A stretch of 64,000 bases of DNA, from positions 139,950,747 through 140,014,746 of the forward strand of contig NC_081412.1 in the NCBI RefSeq assembly GCF_030272615.1, read 5' to 3'. The stretch comes from Cryptomeria japonica. Lineage: Eukaryota; Streptophyta; Pinopsida; Cupressales; Cupressaceae. The notes under the pieces are model-generated. The model did no database searches. It worked only from the letters and a program-made list of their open reading frames with translations, and had not been told where the DNA came from. The position numbers were made by a program, and so were the translations under genes. Of the stretch, positions 20,153-32,457 are shown in pieces; positions within the stretch are counted from its first letter, which is position 1; every line of letters starts with the position of its first letter.

Positions 20153-21239
20153 CAGTGACACCAAATAAAACACTACTTCAAACACTAATCGGTAGATGAA
20201 CTTGACCAAGCATTTAAAAAAAATACATGCTATCCAAAATGATATAACAACATCCACAAAAAGTAAAGCATCCACCATAACACAAGTGTTTATACGTGGA
20301 AAACCCAAATAGGTAAAAACCACGGTGAGATGGAACTCACAAGTTAACTATCTACAGTAATAGATAACTGACCGGTTAAGGTCTTACAAAGTGCTCTGCT
20401 AGAAGTGAATCTTGTTAGAGATCTCAAAGCTTGATTAGAAGCCTATACCATGTTAAGAGTACTACCCTGTTAGGAGTAACCTTGTTGGAGGATTTGAGAA
20501 TCCAAACTAATGGATCACCTTGTTAGAGGATTTGTACAATGAAGCTTGTTAGGGATTACCCGGTTAGGGGATTTGATTCTGTTGTAATGATTAGAAAACA
20601 ACAAGAATGGTTTGATCTGTTCTGAGTAGCACAATATTTGCTTGATCGGATCATTCTAAGTACATTCAACACTACTCTTCATCTTAACACTTATCGCTCT
20701 TCAACAAAAACTTTCACTCTTGATGCATATCAGTATTCGCATAACATCATCTCTATCTCTATTAGTTTCAAATGATTCACTAAGATGTCTTAATATAGAC
20801 ATTCAAATCTTATGTCAGCCTAAGGAAATCAAAACACAATTTCCTAGGTGTAGTGTATCTAGACAAGTAATCATAACTCATCACAAAAATGACCACCAAG
20901 AAAATGGTGTTGGTAACTCATCACAAAATCAGATACTGGTTAGAACAGTCAATACCAGTTGGAACAAAACATGTGAACCGTTGTCCTGGAATCTTCCGCT
21001 TGATCTCCATCTTCATCTTCATATTCATTTTGATGTCGACTTAGTGTAGTCACAGGTTATCTCTTAAGCACATACCAATTGACACAGAGTACCGGTTAGA
21101 GATAAACCTTAAACATACCGGTTGACAGTGTAAACCAATTGAAGTTACACCGGTAGTCAATGTAATCATATGTGTGTGTGAGAGTCTTTCATCAATGACA
21201 ACAAGTGATGAATATATTACAATCATCATCAAGTCAACA
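20153..21239 (-). repeat. 3' LTR of the pol-less copia element, outer end truncated
   Basis: Collinear with 31378-32457. It starts TGTTGACTTGATGATG at 21239 on the minus strand. About 40 bp present at the end of the other copy (tgatggacttgaaaaacact and following) are missing at 20153, so no target duplication can be read. It contains several ACCGGTTA-type words and the block 'tttatacgtggaaaacccaa', shared with the LTR at 60114. Confidence 0.85.
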
Positions 21240-21253
21240 ATCTCCCCCTTTGG
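21240..21253 (-). promoter_or_regulatory. Polypurine tract of the pol-less copia element
   Basis: On the minus strand it reads CCAAAGGGGGAGAT directly next to the LTR start. The same tract plus 15 more bases precedes the LTR at 61550. Confidence 0.85.
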
Positions 21254-21533
21254 CATTGATGGCAACACTTAGAAAATTTTAGAGTAATACAATACCACTA
21301 AGTGTGCATACACAACATATTTACACATGTGCTCATACTCCCCTTTAATGCAATACTCCCCCTTAATGCATGCATAAATACAAAATTTTCAAAAACACGC
21401 ATACATATTATTACTCCCCCTTTGACAACAATGCCAAAATGATAAAGTAAAATATATACATATATATAGAAAATCTGTATCAAAGTGTTCAACATATATT
21501 ACAACTTAAAAAAGTTCATGCATTGGTTAATCT
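21254..21533. other. Untranslated 3' internal region of the pol-less copia element
   Basis: Contains further short purine-rich (minus strand) runs such as rc of ctccccctttgac at 21414-21426. No open frame. Confidence 0.5.
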
Positions 21534-21723
21534 CATAAAAATATCATTGAAGTTCTGCTTCATCTGTGATAAAGCATTTTCCCATGATTTCAGTATGTTA
21601 GCAGTATACTCAAATGTAGACATCAGCTGGGAATGGAATTCTTCCATTGAGTCTAGTGTGCAAGTTTTAGGAGTAGCAAGAATAGCTTCTACATTGGAGT
21701 AGGCTCTCTGAAGAATGTCAACC
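21534..21723 (-). pseudogene. C-terminal end of the large non-pol ORF, separated by the nested element
   Basis: Minus-strand frame open for about 62 codons up to a stop, with VDILQRAYSNVEAILATP near the start and LKSWENALSQMKQNFNDIFM near the end. The stretch is amphipathic and helical. It continues the frame ending ...LLTSQV at 26655, as expected if one ORF was split by the insertion at 21724-26649. Confidence 0.65.
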
Positions 21724-24700
21724 TATAATGCCCGCCAAAATACCCCAGAGAAATATAGCTAAAAACATGCTAATTTTTTTTTTTTAACAATACAACACAT
21801 AACATCACTTAAGCAATGCAGGGAGAACACAACAACATTTAAGTTTTATGAACATAGAATAATTCACTCAAACTATTCAAACAATTACACAAGCAGAAAA
21901 CAATAAATCATTACTACTACCTCCCTAGGGTATCTCAACAACATTACTTAATCTACCTACATAAGAAATAAACATTTACTTTCTTCTAGATCAATACCTC
22001 ATAATATTAATCATTATACACACATAGGTGCATCATAGCAATACCTAACACTCATGATATGCAATCTACTTAATCTTTTATTTAATATGAGATTCTATCT
22101 TTCAATGCACCACTATTTCCTTTTTCACTTAGATTCATTTTATACACCAAGTCCAAATGTTCCTATTACCATTAACCAACCTCTGACTATAAACATCACC
22201 ATACACATACCAAGATTAATCCCTTACATTTCATTAACATGATTTCCATTTACAATTAACTTCTACATAGTCACTTATAATTCTATTCTCCTAGCATACT
22301 TATTACTGCATCATGATTCCAAAAGCACATAATGCAATACTCACAAGGTCTCCTTAAACATTTAATCCATAGCTCGTTTAATACTCATAAAATCTCTTAC
22401 ACTATATCAATTAACCAACAATCATCTTATTACAAATCAGGTAACTACACGAATTCATCTCAACACAAACTATGATACAATATCCTAATTCCATAACCAC
22501 TAATAGCATCCACCAAATGGAGATATAATATTAAACCATAACACACGATATATTATAATCCTTTTCTAAAAGACAAGCATTCATTTAATCGTCTTCCCAT
22601 ACACTTACTAGTAATTTCCATTAAAAAGATTAGCAATTCATTCACTAAGAACATCCATACAATATTTCATAAGGAACCTTCAATTACATCCCAAGCATTA
22701 TAGGATTTCGATTCAATCATTAGATCACTGTCTACGAAGTATGATACTATAATTTCAAATTCTTTAATCATAACTCATAAACATGTGCTAAGATATCTTC
22801 CAACATTACTCAAACTCATACATCCTATCAAGACATAACATTTCTTCTACTTAAATCATTAGTTAAAGACATCATTTCAGACCTAATACCATTGTCATAA
22901 CATTTACACCATTTTCTTTTAACATGGCTTATCAAGAACACGAAATGCATCATTAAATTCTAAACCACCATACTTATCCACATCTCATGCATCCATTTCA
23001 TTTAATATAAATGTGTTACAATACAACTCAAGGTTCATCATTACAATCATCTACAATAATCAAAAGACATCGCTATAACTAGAACAAACATAGTCATTTC
23101 TCATATACATGACTTCTTTTACAACCGTTACATAAGAATTTCATTACATAAATCATATAACCATTTACATTCTTGCTACAATTATTATCCATGAACAATA
23201 TGAAGAAGCATCCTTATCCATGCAAGAAGAATCCAAAGACAAGAACATCCCAATGGTTTAAAAGCACCAACCACCCGACCATGTGGAACCAAAGGAACCA
23301 CCCCCCGTGCTAGGAGATGACACAAGGTCCCAACACACACTCTACATCTAGGCTGACACTCAAAACCAAAGAGACTAACCAACAAGGACTCTCAAGCAAG
23401 AACTCACATAGAGCCACAAGAATAAACTCCCAGAGGCGTAAAACTCATCAGGACATAAATGCATCCAATAAGCATAATCATAAATCATAAAGGGGGAACA
23501 CATGTAGGAGTGGAGTGTCATCACATGCCATCCTCATAACATAATAACATAAGGCACTAGCCTGATGGACATGTGGAGCCATCTCAACCTATGAGAGACC
23601 AAGGGAGATTAGCCTACCGTCTTCACGGCCTTCTCATGCTTATCCTAAAACATCCTCCCTAGGACTAAGCCATGAGGCTCAAAACTATTCATTATCTTGT
23701 TTAAATGAGTTATAATTTTTCCATCCCAATTAATTCATTATCAATGTTATCACTTGCTTACAAATCATGGAAAACTCCAATGTGCCCTAGTGGTCTAGAC
23801 TTCATGCATCCTTACAAGGAACCTCATGCAAGCCTATCTCTCGTGACCCCGATCATCACAAGGAAGCCCACTCCTCTTAACATGACCCAACAACACATCA
23901 CAAGAGGCTCTACCAAAATAAATACATGGAAATAATACTCAATGCTCCCAATAACTTCCACACATACTCTCACAACATATGCAAGGCTACAACAACATCA
24001 ATATAACAAAATGAGCCTCTTGGCTAGCAATAAACAAAGGCATATCAAGACATCATATGTTGCCATCAAATAGAAGATAACATCACAACAAGGCCTACTC
24101 ACTTGCCGGTCCAAAATAGCATATATATTCACCTCAATCATCCATGACCTATTCACATGGAAGAGAGTCTATAATGTCCACAATGGTGCAGAGGAGAAAA
24201 TATACATGAGACCATCCAAATACATCGAAACTGATAAAAGCCAAATCTAGAAAATATAACAGCCCTCAAATAAAGCCTCTGGTACAAAAATTAATCCGGA
24301 AAGTACCACACAAGAAAACAAATAGCAAATTAACCTACAGGAAAAACTACAGGAAAAATTACAGGGAAAAACCACAGGAAACCATTTCTCACATTCTAAC
24401 TTGATTTCTCAAAAATAAGAAGAATAGAATAATCCTTTCCAAATCTGATTTCTGAAAATCCAAAAAAAACACCAGTCCAAGCCTTTAAACCAATTTAAAT
24501 CCAACCACCAGAAATCTCCAAATTAATCTCAGAAATTCATTCACCAAAGATGCCAACCCCCGTGAATGCACAGGAAGGCCTATTTATCAAAACAAAACAA
24601 AACAAAACAAAACCAAACAAAACCATGCTCCAATCAAAATATTTCAAAAATATTATATTCCATACCTACCTTCCCAAAGTTCAAGAAAATAAAATATATT

Positions 24701-26649
24701 TTAAACATACCATAAACTGCCAGCCAATCAATTCCAAGGGTAGGTAAAATAAATTAAACCATTGACCTAGGGTGAAAATGACTTCTGAATAAAAGAAACA
24801 AATTACCCCCCCTTTTAAATTACTTAATGGGTAAAATAATATTACCCAATAAATAAAATTCACTTCAACATTAAATAAATAATAAACACTTGAAGGCTAA
24901 TATTAAATCAAAACTCCACGCACGACACAGACTCAGAAAGACACAGAAGGCTTTCAGCAAACCCAAAAATACAAATATTTTCCACAAACTATAGAATAAA
25001 ACCTTACAACAAATTTATGCCTTCATATATTTCCTTTCTCACTATACAAATTTTAGATTCATTTCTCCAAGCTCACACATTGAATCTGCAAACACGGAGC
25101 ATACAGAAAAACTGTAAAATAAAATATAAAAAGGTAGAATACATCTCCAACCTGCAACCCGTGTTATGGAAGAAGCTAAAGAAGAGATTCTACCAGCCAA
25201 ACCAAATCCAACTCAAGCTCCAGCCAAAATCTAAGAGAGAAGAAAAACCAAAACCAAGAAGAAAATTTTCTAGAGAGGAACCAACCCCCGAAAACTTCAC
25301 GGAAAAGAAAATAAAAAGACAAACATTAACCAAAAACCCTAGCCTCAATCTCAGCCAATCAAAATATTCCAATCTATAATATATTTTACCAACCTCACCA
25401 TATAATATAATTTTACCTCCCTTTTTAAATTCAACCAATAAGAGAAGAGGGTAGGTAAGGTAAATATAAATCATGCTTTTACAATTTGGTGGGAATGTTT
25501 TATCATTTTATTATTTATGCAACCCACTTAATATAAAAGTCAAACTAATAAATAAAACATGAGCCACAATTAAATAAATCAATTGGGGAAATTAAATTAA
25601 ATAAACCAAAGGCTCATAAATGAATTAATGAACCAGATAAACATTAAAAGCCAAATAAATATTAAACCATAGGCAATTAAATAAATAAATAAATTCCAAT
25701 AAAGGTCAAATCATAAATAAATATAAAACACATCATAAGCTAAACAAATAAATATTAAATAAATATTAAATCATCATTAAAATAAATAAACATTTAAATA
25801 TCAAATAATCAAATAACCAAAAAGGCAAGAATCCAATAAATTAAATTAAACATTAGATAACCAAATAATCAAATTGTTGTTAATCAAAATAATTAAAATA
25901 AATATCATTAATTATTTAATCTCGCATCAATAATCAAATAGTCAATTTCAACATAAAATGAATAATCAACCAATACTAACATACTCACAACACAAAAGAA
26001 ACCCATCTTACTAACTATCATGACGACTTGCGCCAAGACACTGATGACTCACAGTGAACAACTTAGACCTAGAGTATGTGAGGGGAAATTGTGCCAACTC
26101 CGAACCACATAACATTGGGATTTAAAGACACACTCAGACCTGTGGAGCCAGGTGGAGTCGATGTCTGGTACCTGCATATCCTGCATCCATAAAGCAACGA
26201 TACAACATATGCATATATATATTATAACAGACAAGGGTTAGAGAATTGCGACAACACATCCCGCTCACAATGAGTGATGTGGAATTGTCTCTATCCCAAA
26301 GACAATCATACAACAATCAAACACACCATCAAATCAACTCATCATAGATAATCATTAAATATGGTTAGTACATAAAAACATCATCAAGTGCATGATTAGT
26401 ATAATTCACAATTATAGTAAGGCATGTAAAATCCATCAACAATTATGCTCATCAAATCACATGATCAATATAATCTTTCGATAGTCAATCACATAATAAG
26501 CATATAGTGTCTAATAAATCACACGATCATTAATGATAGTATCAACATCCTATAAATCATCTGAAATAGCCTATGCCCAATAATGTTTATCACGCATGAA
26601 TTAAAGGTCAACTCTAGTCAAACAAGTCAAGTCAAGGGTGGACCCTACA
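21724..26649. mobile_element. Nested 4.93 kb element (LTR-like, non-coding), family shared with 56625-59913
   Basis: The ends are TATAATGCCCGCC and GGTGGACCCTACA, probably TGTAATG...TACA with a G-to-A change. The flanks caacc (21719-21723) and cgact (26650-26654) are a 5-bp duplication with two transitions, and removing the element rejoins the large ORF. No RT, gag or long ORF is found. Blocks shared with 56625-59913 in the same order are the start, an oligo-T run, 'ccgtgctaggagat' near 23308 and 'cctgtggagccaggtggag' near 26137. An internal ~0.7 kb stretch is partly duplicated (24535-24870 and 25260-25480). Either a very long solo LTR or a non-autonomous element. Confidence 0.7.
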
Positions 26650-26654
26650 CGACT

Positions 26655-29600
26655 TGTGAGGTGAGCAGACTCTTGAGCTCTTTTAGAGATCAGAGTCTCT
26701 TAGCCTTCTCATTATCATTCCTGTTCAATCTGTCATGCAAATCATCTACAGACCGGTTAAAGGCATGAATGGAGTCCTAGAGTGGGACATATGCCTTGCA
26801 TATCCTTTCCATTTCTTGCTCCGTTTCAACTTGACTCTCTTAGAAATGTCAGAATGAAAGAAAGAAACATTGGATGTAAAGGCAAGATACTTTCCTCTAG
26901 ATTCAATAGCTTTTCTCAACAGACTTCCATTATGAGATAGAGCCATTTTGCCTTTTTCAATGTTCTTTCCCATTTTATCTCCATATTTCTTCTTGTGACT
27001 CTTCTCAGCAAACATTTGAGTAGCATCTTCAAGCGACTTGATTTGATCAAATACATCTGCAACTAATTGACCAAGTTTTCTAATGGGTGTAGGAAGATGT
27101 GCAACAGTTGTTTCCGGTAGTAAACCAGACAAAATTTCTACTGCATTCTAGATTGTCTCTGCTTCAATCCTTTGCTCTTTCAGTCTCTTCTTGTGTGCTC
27201 TAGATTGCATAACATTAGCAATCTTCATCATTTCTGAGGCGCTCAAAGTGTTCATATCAATGGGTCCTGAAATACTTAAAGAATCATCATCATCATCCTC
27301 AAGTAGTTTCTGCTTCGCCGGTTTAGGGGGTACACTCTTAATGATAGCTCTGTCTGTGTTCTGCTCTATTGTCTCTTCAGGTAACTGAGTGACAACTTTC
27401 TCAGTAAACTCCTTTTGAGTATTTTCAATGACCGGTGGAGATTGGGGTTTCTCCAGTTGTTCTGTTGCCGGTTCATTGTCCACTTTTAGTTGAACAACCG
27501 GTTGATCAATTAATGTAACCTGTACTTCAATGATTGTAGGAGGCTCCATATCTGGTGCAGTGATGTCTCCAAATAGGTCTACTATGTTCTGAACATCTTC
27601 ATCAACAAGAATAATGAAATCATCCTTCTTCTTGATTAGATAGACTATGTCAGGTTGAACAATCTCCTCTTCATCCATTTCCGGTCAAGGAACATCATCT
27701 GTAGTATTATCCTTATTGCTAGAGTGGACGACTTCTTCCCTCTTTTTTATTACACAAGCTAGCTGATGTGTCTCAGACTCAATGACTGCCCTTTTTGCAT
27801 TAAGAAGCTTCAATCTTCTCATTTTGAAATCAAAATATACATTGTATTTCTCAACTAAAGCACTATTCCATCCGATGATAAATTGGGAAAATATTGTACA
27901 AATATTTCATCAATAATCTTCTTTTCCAATTGAATTGCTTCCTCCCATTTATCTAAAAGAGTATCATATAAAGAGATAAAAATATATTTTTCCAAGTCAT
28001 GCAAAAATCTATTGTAATGACTCAAATAAGTTATTACCTGTTGAATGACTTTCTTTTGCTCATCTTCAGTGAAAGAATCAAAATATTCTTTGACATTGTC
28101 AAACCTATTTCTTCCTAATGTCTTCATTGTTCTCTCAAAAAACGTGTCAAGTTTGTAGGTAGGAATATCTATAAGTGTAGTTGCCTTCGACACTACCTTT
28201 ACCTTCTTGGGTGTTCTGTCGGTTGCTTTTTCCTTCTTTGGTTCTTCAAAATCTGTACCCTCAGACTCTAGTTGCAAAATCAATTTCTGATTTCTCTTCT
28301 TTGGTGCACTCTCCTTCTTTACATATACTTTAGGTATCGGTTCCTTTTTGGTTAGGACACTCCAAGTCACCCTTGTGGTCTTTTTCACAGGAGACTTTTC
28401 ATCAGACTTATTTTTCTTTCCTTTCACATCAGCTACAGGTACAGTACCGGTTTCTATTGGTGCAACTTGGACTGCCACAATGTCCAATTTTTCCTATTGT
28501 TTATCTTTAGGCGATGCTAACAAGGTATTAGCATAGCCGACCAATAAATCATGATTAACCTCGTAGCTCATATCTTCCATCTCTTCCTCTCTAGGTTCAA
28601 TTGCTTGCATCAAGCAAAAGTCAGCGGTAACAGTGAAGACTATGTCTTTTGCAAAGTGTTCTACCACATCTTCAGGTAATCTCATTCTCATGCTCATCTT
28701 TTTCTGAAATTCATTAAAATACTTATTCACGATAGCTGAAAAAGTATTCTTCACAACCTTAATGTTTTTCTTGATCTGTGCATTGACCGGTAGGTCTTTT
28801 CACCATTAAATGTGTCCAATATCCGGTAGGAAGTTCTGAAAATAGAAAAATAACCCAGCTAATAGTTGACCATATTTGAACTTTTGTGTGTTGTCCTTCT
28901 TAATGGATTGCAAAATTTGAAATAATTGCACTCTGATGGCTTCACAAAGATCATAATCTGCATTATCAACAATCATTCTATGTGTTGTATGAATTTCTAA
29001 TACAATGAATTTCTACAGATGGAACACTGTTAAGTCTACTGGAGTAAAATACTCGGTAGCCTATCACCATTGTTGCTAGTTTCAATGCACTATGATATTG
29101 TTGATAGAAAAAGAACGCTTATCAGATGTAGAACCGGTTAACTTGAAGACAATATCCTTTGAAATTCTTCTTAGCACATGAATTTCACCGATTGAGAAAT
29201 AGACCGTTACAACCTGAATAGCTTCCTTGGTTATTGTATGAGTCCTTTCTAAATACATGTTCTCTCTGTGGACTCGACTCAAAATGATTCTTATGTGTTC
29301 TTTCTCAAAATATTCAAGAAAGTGGGTGGCATTATGAAAACCTTTTTTAAAAACCCTAGCATATTGTGTTTCAATATTTCCGTTCTTATCACAGAGTGAT
29401 TTCAACTGTGTATAAATGTGTAGAGTTCCTAAATCTTCTATCTTGCAATCTATATAGATGGACAAGTCACCTTTGACCACAACACTGCTCGGGACTTGCA
29501 ACAATGCATTATAAGACATAATTTGGTTTGCTTTAGAGCTTCCTTAGGCTCAGCAGTGATCATGAACCTCTGTATAGACTTAGAAGTAGATGCCATTCTA

Positions 29601-29686
29601 GATAAGCAAGTTTCAAATCGGTATACAAACAAATACCTTGTTTCTTGCATGTCGCTCCGTTTCTCGATTGAAATGCCCAAATGCAC
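26655..29686 (-). pseudogene. Large non-pol ORF replacing pol in the copia-type element (broken)
   Basis: In minus orientation it begins MASTSKSIQRFM at 29686 and passes through at least two frameshifts and several stops to about 26655, then resumes at 21723. About 1000 codons in total. The N-terminal third includes EYFEKEHIRIILSRV and DLCEAIRVQLFQILQSIKKD. The middle is lysine-rich, low-complexity (KKNKSDEKSPVKKTTRVTW; KKEPIPKVYVKKESAPKKR). The C-terminal third is helical (FDNVKEYFDSFTEDEQKKVI; EKYIFISLYDTLLDKWEEA). The three-part layout resembles the LTR-encoded ORFs at 2094 and 36482, but I see no convincing residue-level match. It has no enzyme motifs and its function is unknown. It lies between gag and the polypurine tract, where pol should be. 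Confidence 0.7.
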
Positions 29687-30134
29687 ATCCGTTCACCTCT
29701 CTGCGACTTTTGATTCAACTTGATTTCTCTAAAAACAAATCAATTTGCCAATTGACAACAAGACAATCTTGTTCGGTTCTGCAATCGCTTCAAATTTCTT
29801 TCTTGAAAAGAGTTAGGGTAAAAATGATAAAGTAAAACTTGTTTTTATCCCTTTTTACCAACTGCAATAAATGCTTGCACTTTAAGTTACAAACCCTAAT
29901 TTAACTGCTTAAGTGAAATACCGGTTGATAACACGTCAACAAAAAGTCACCAAAATTTAAGATTCAAAAATTCTTTCCCGCTCATTTTACAAGGGGTCCA
30001 AAGATGTTTTACTGTTCAGCTCCCCTTAGCCATGTTAAAATAGGCTTAAGTCATCGGTGTTGGGTTCTCTTCACTGGGTGAAGGAACATTTTCTTCTCCA
30101 GGCGAGTCATCACCTTTCTTTTTCCAAATCTAAT

Positions 30135-31315
30135 TCATATATTCTCTGGTTTCCTCAACATCAACTTTCTGCTTGCCTTTCTGATCCTTGAAAGAGTTGA
30201 CCGGTTTGCTATTTTTGATCTACAAAATTTTGCTAAGTGCCCCGGTTTGTTGCAGTGGTAATAGACCATACCAGATGATATCCAAGGTCCTTCATTTCCT
30301 CTTCCAGTTCTTCTTCTGCGGTTCATAGCCACATGACCAAAGTTATTATAGAAGGTACAAGTAACATTTGTTACCTTTTCTAACTCGAATGGACTAAACC
30401 GGTTGCCATACATTCTTTGCCAGTTCAGGTTTACCCAGTTGTCAAAGTTCCTTATCTGATCACCATTTGGTCTAGGATGCATGTGTGGTACATGATTGTT
30501 TGCTCCATATCTGCACTCAATATGTATATGCCCATACATTCCACGTGTGAAGCAATGACCTTCAAACTTTCTAGACACATACCTAGCATTAGTACTGTAA
30601 TTTGCATTTATGTTAGTTTTGTCTCTACAAACATTTGCAGTATGACCAGGCTTATAACAAAGCAGACAGGTTTAAAAACCTTCTTACCGGTAGTCTTATT
30701 GACTTTAGGAGCAGTTTTGTTCTTTGTACCAGAGGATTCACCTTTTTTCAATTGTATGAAAACCAAGTCCGGAGATATCACCCTTCATTCTCTGTGATTG
30801 AATTTGTTCTTCCAGCATGGTAGAACTTTTGACGAACTTCTCCAATTTCTCATTGGTTTCAGCAAGCTTTTTGACAAGATCTTCATTATGCTTAGACAAG
30901 TTCTCTCTCAGAGATGATGCTAGCTCAAGATCTAGCTTTAGGTTCTCCTTTTCTTATGTTTCAACAATCAAGTTCTCATGTCTTTTTCCCATTTGATCTT
31001 TATAATCTCTTGATCTCTTACCTTGATAAGATCTTCAACAACTCTTTTGGCTTCCAGTTCCTAACTCATGCGGATAGTGAGACCTTCTAGCTCTCTTCTT
31101 AGATTCAGTTTCTCATTGTTCACCTTTTCAACTTCATCTGCTAAAGCTTTAATATTGTCTTCATCTGAAGAACTATTATCAGATATTTCTAACAACTTTT
31201 TAGATAGCTCTCTCCTTTTGACTTGAGAAGCTTTCAGTTTGCCCCTAAGGGATTCAACTTCATTTCTGCTAGCTTCTAGCTCTCTAGCCATCTCGAAGTA
31301 GCTCCTGTCCCCCAT
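30135..31315 (-). pseudogene. gag: gag-like gene: coiled coil plus four CCHC zinc knuckles, broken
   Basis: The ATG at 31315 (MGDRSYFEMARELEASRNEV) follows the primer site. The first ~200 codons are a heptad-like charged coiled coil (ELSKKLLEI, ALADEVEKVNNEKLNLRREL). I do not see the usual copia capsid (UBN2) domain. Four knuckles follow. The first is complete, CLLCYKPGHTANVC (30627-30668). Those near 30513-30554 (CFTRGMYGHIHIEC), 30318-30359 (CTFYNNFGHVAMNR) and 30222-30260 (YYHCNKPGHLAKFC) have each lost a cysteine. Frameshifts and stops occur between the coiled coil and the knuckles. The missing capsid domain suggests the product relied on capsid from another element. Confidence 0.75.
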
Positions 31316-31362
31316 GGTAGTTTCAAGACTCCCTTCTAAGTGGTTAGGCTTCAAAGAAGTTA

Positions 31363-31375
31363 GGCTCTGATACCA
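31363..31375 (-). promoter_or_regulatory. Primer-binding site (initiator tRNA-Met type)
   Basis: On the minus strand it reads TGGTATCAGAGCC, the standard plant copia primer site complementary to initiator tRNA-Met. It starts two bases after the LTR ends at 31378, which fixes the element's orientation. Confidence 0.92.
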
Positions 31376-31377
31376 AT

Positions 31378-32457
31378 TGATGGACTTGAAAAACACTAAG
31401 AGGGGGGGGTGTGAATCAGTGACACCAAATAAAACACTACTTCAAACACTAACCGGTAGATGAACTTAATTAAGAATTTTAAAAAAATACATGCTATCCA
31501 AAATGATATAACAACATCCACCATAACACAAGTGTTTATACGTGGAAAACCCAAATAGGTAAAAACCACAGTGAGATGAAACTCACAAGTTAACTATCTA
31601 CAGTAATAGATAACTGACTGGTTAAGGTCTTACAAAGTGCTATGCTAGGAGCGAATCTTGTTAGAGATCCCAAAGCTTGATTAGAAGCTTATACCATGTT
31701 AAGAGTACTACCCTATTAGGAGTAACCTCGTTGGAGGATTTGAGAATCCAAACTAATGGATCACCTTGTTAGAGGATTTGTACAATGAAGCTTGTTAGAG
31801 ATTACCCAATTAGGGGATTTGAATTTGTTGTAATGATTAGAAAAAAACAAGAATGGTTTGATCTATTTTGAGTAGCACAATATTTGCTTGATCAGATCAT
31901 TCTAAGTACATTCAACACTGCTCTTCTTCTTAACACTTATCACTCTTCAACAAAAACTTTCACTCTTGATGCATATCAGTATTTGCATAACATCATCTCT
32001 ATCTCTATCAGTTTCAAATGATTCACTAAGATGTCTTAATATAGACATTCAAATCTTATGTCAGCCTAAGGAAATCAAAACACAATTTCCTAGGTGTAGT
32101 GTATCTAGACAAGTAATCATAACTCATTACAAAAATGACCGCCAAGAAAACGGTGCTGGTAACTCATCACAAAATTAGATACCGGTTAGAATAGTCAATA
32201 TCGGTTGGAACAAAACATGTGAACCGTTATCCTGGAATCTTCCGCTTGATCTCCATCTTCATCTTCATCTTCATTTTGATGTCGACTTTGTGTAGCCACA
32301 TGATATCTCTTAAGCACATACTAGTTGACACAGAGTATCAGTTAGAGATAAACCAATTGAAGTTACATCGATAGTCAATGTAATCATATGTGTGTGTGAG
32401 AGTGTTTCATCAATGACAACAAGTGATGAATATATTGCAATCATCATCAAGACAACA
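31378..32457 (-). repeat. 5' LTR of the pol-less copia element
   Basis: 1080 bp, TGTTGTCTTGATGATG... to ...CAAGTCCATCA on the minus strand. Collinear with 20153-21239 apart from small indels (an 11-bp gap in the aaaagtaaagc area and a ~30-bp gap after gagataaacc). Confidence 0.88.

Larger units (their letters stand above)
20153..32457 (-). mobile_element. Pol-less Ty1/copia-type retrotransposon (non-autonomous), with a nested insertion
   Basis: Direct LTRs at 20153-21239 and 31378-32457 are collinear and closely similar. In minus orientation the order is 5' LTR, a primer site matching initiator tRNA-Met (31375-31363), gag-like coiled coil and zinc knuckles, a large unknown ORF (29686-26655, resuming at 21723-21534), a polypurine tract (21253-21240) and the 3' LTR. 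No protease, integrase, RT or RNase H is found in the roughly 5.2 kb of native internal DNA. The large ORF is cut at one site by the 4.9 kb element 21724-26649. LTR motifs and the polypurine tract match the pol-bearing copia element at 60114-64000, a likely source of enzymes in trans. Confidence 0.8.
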
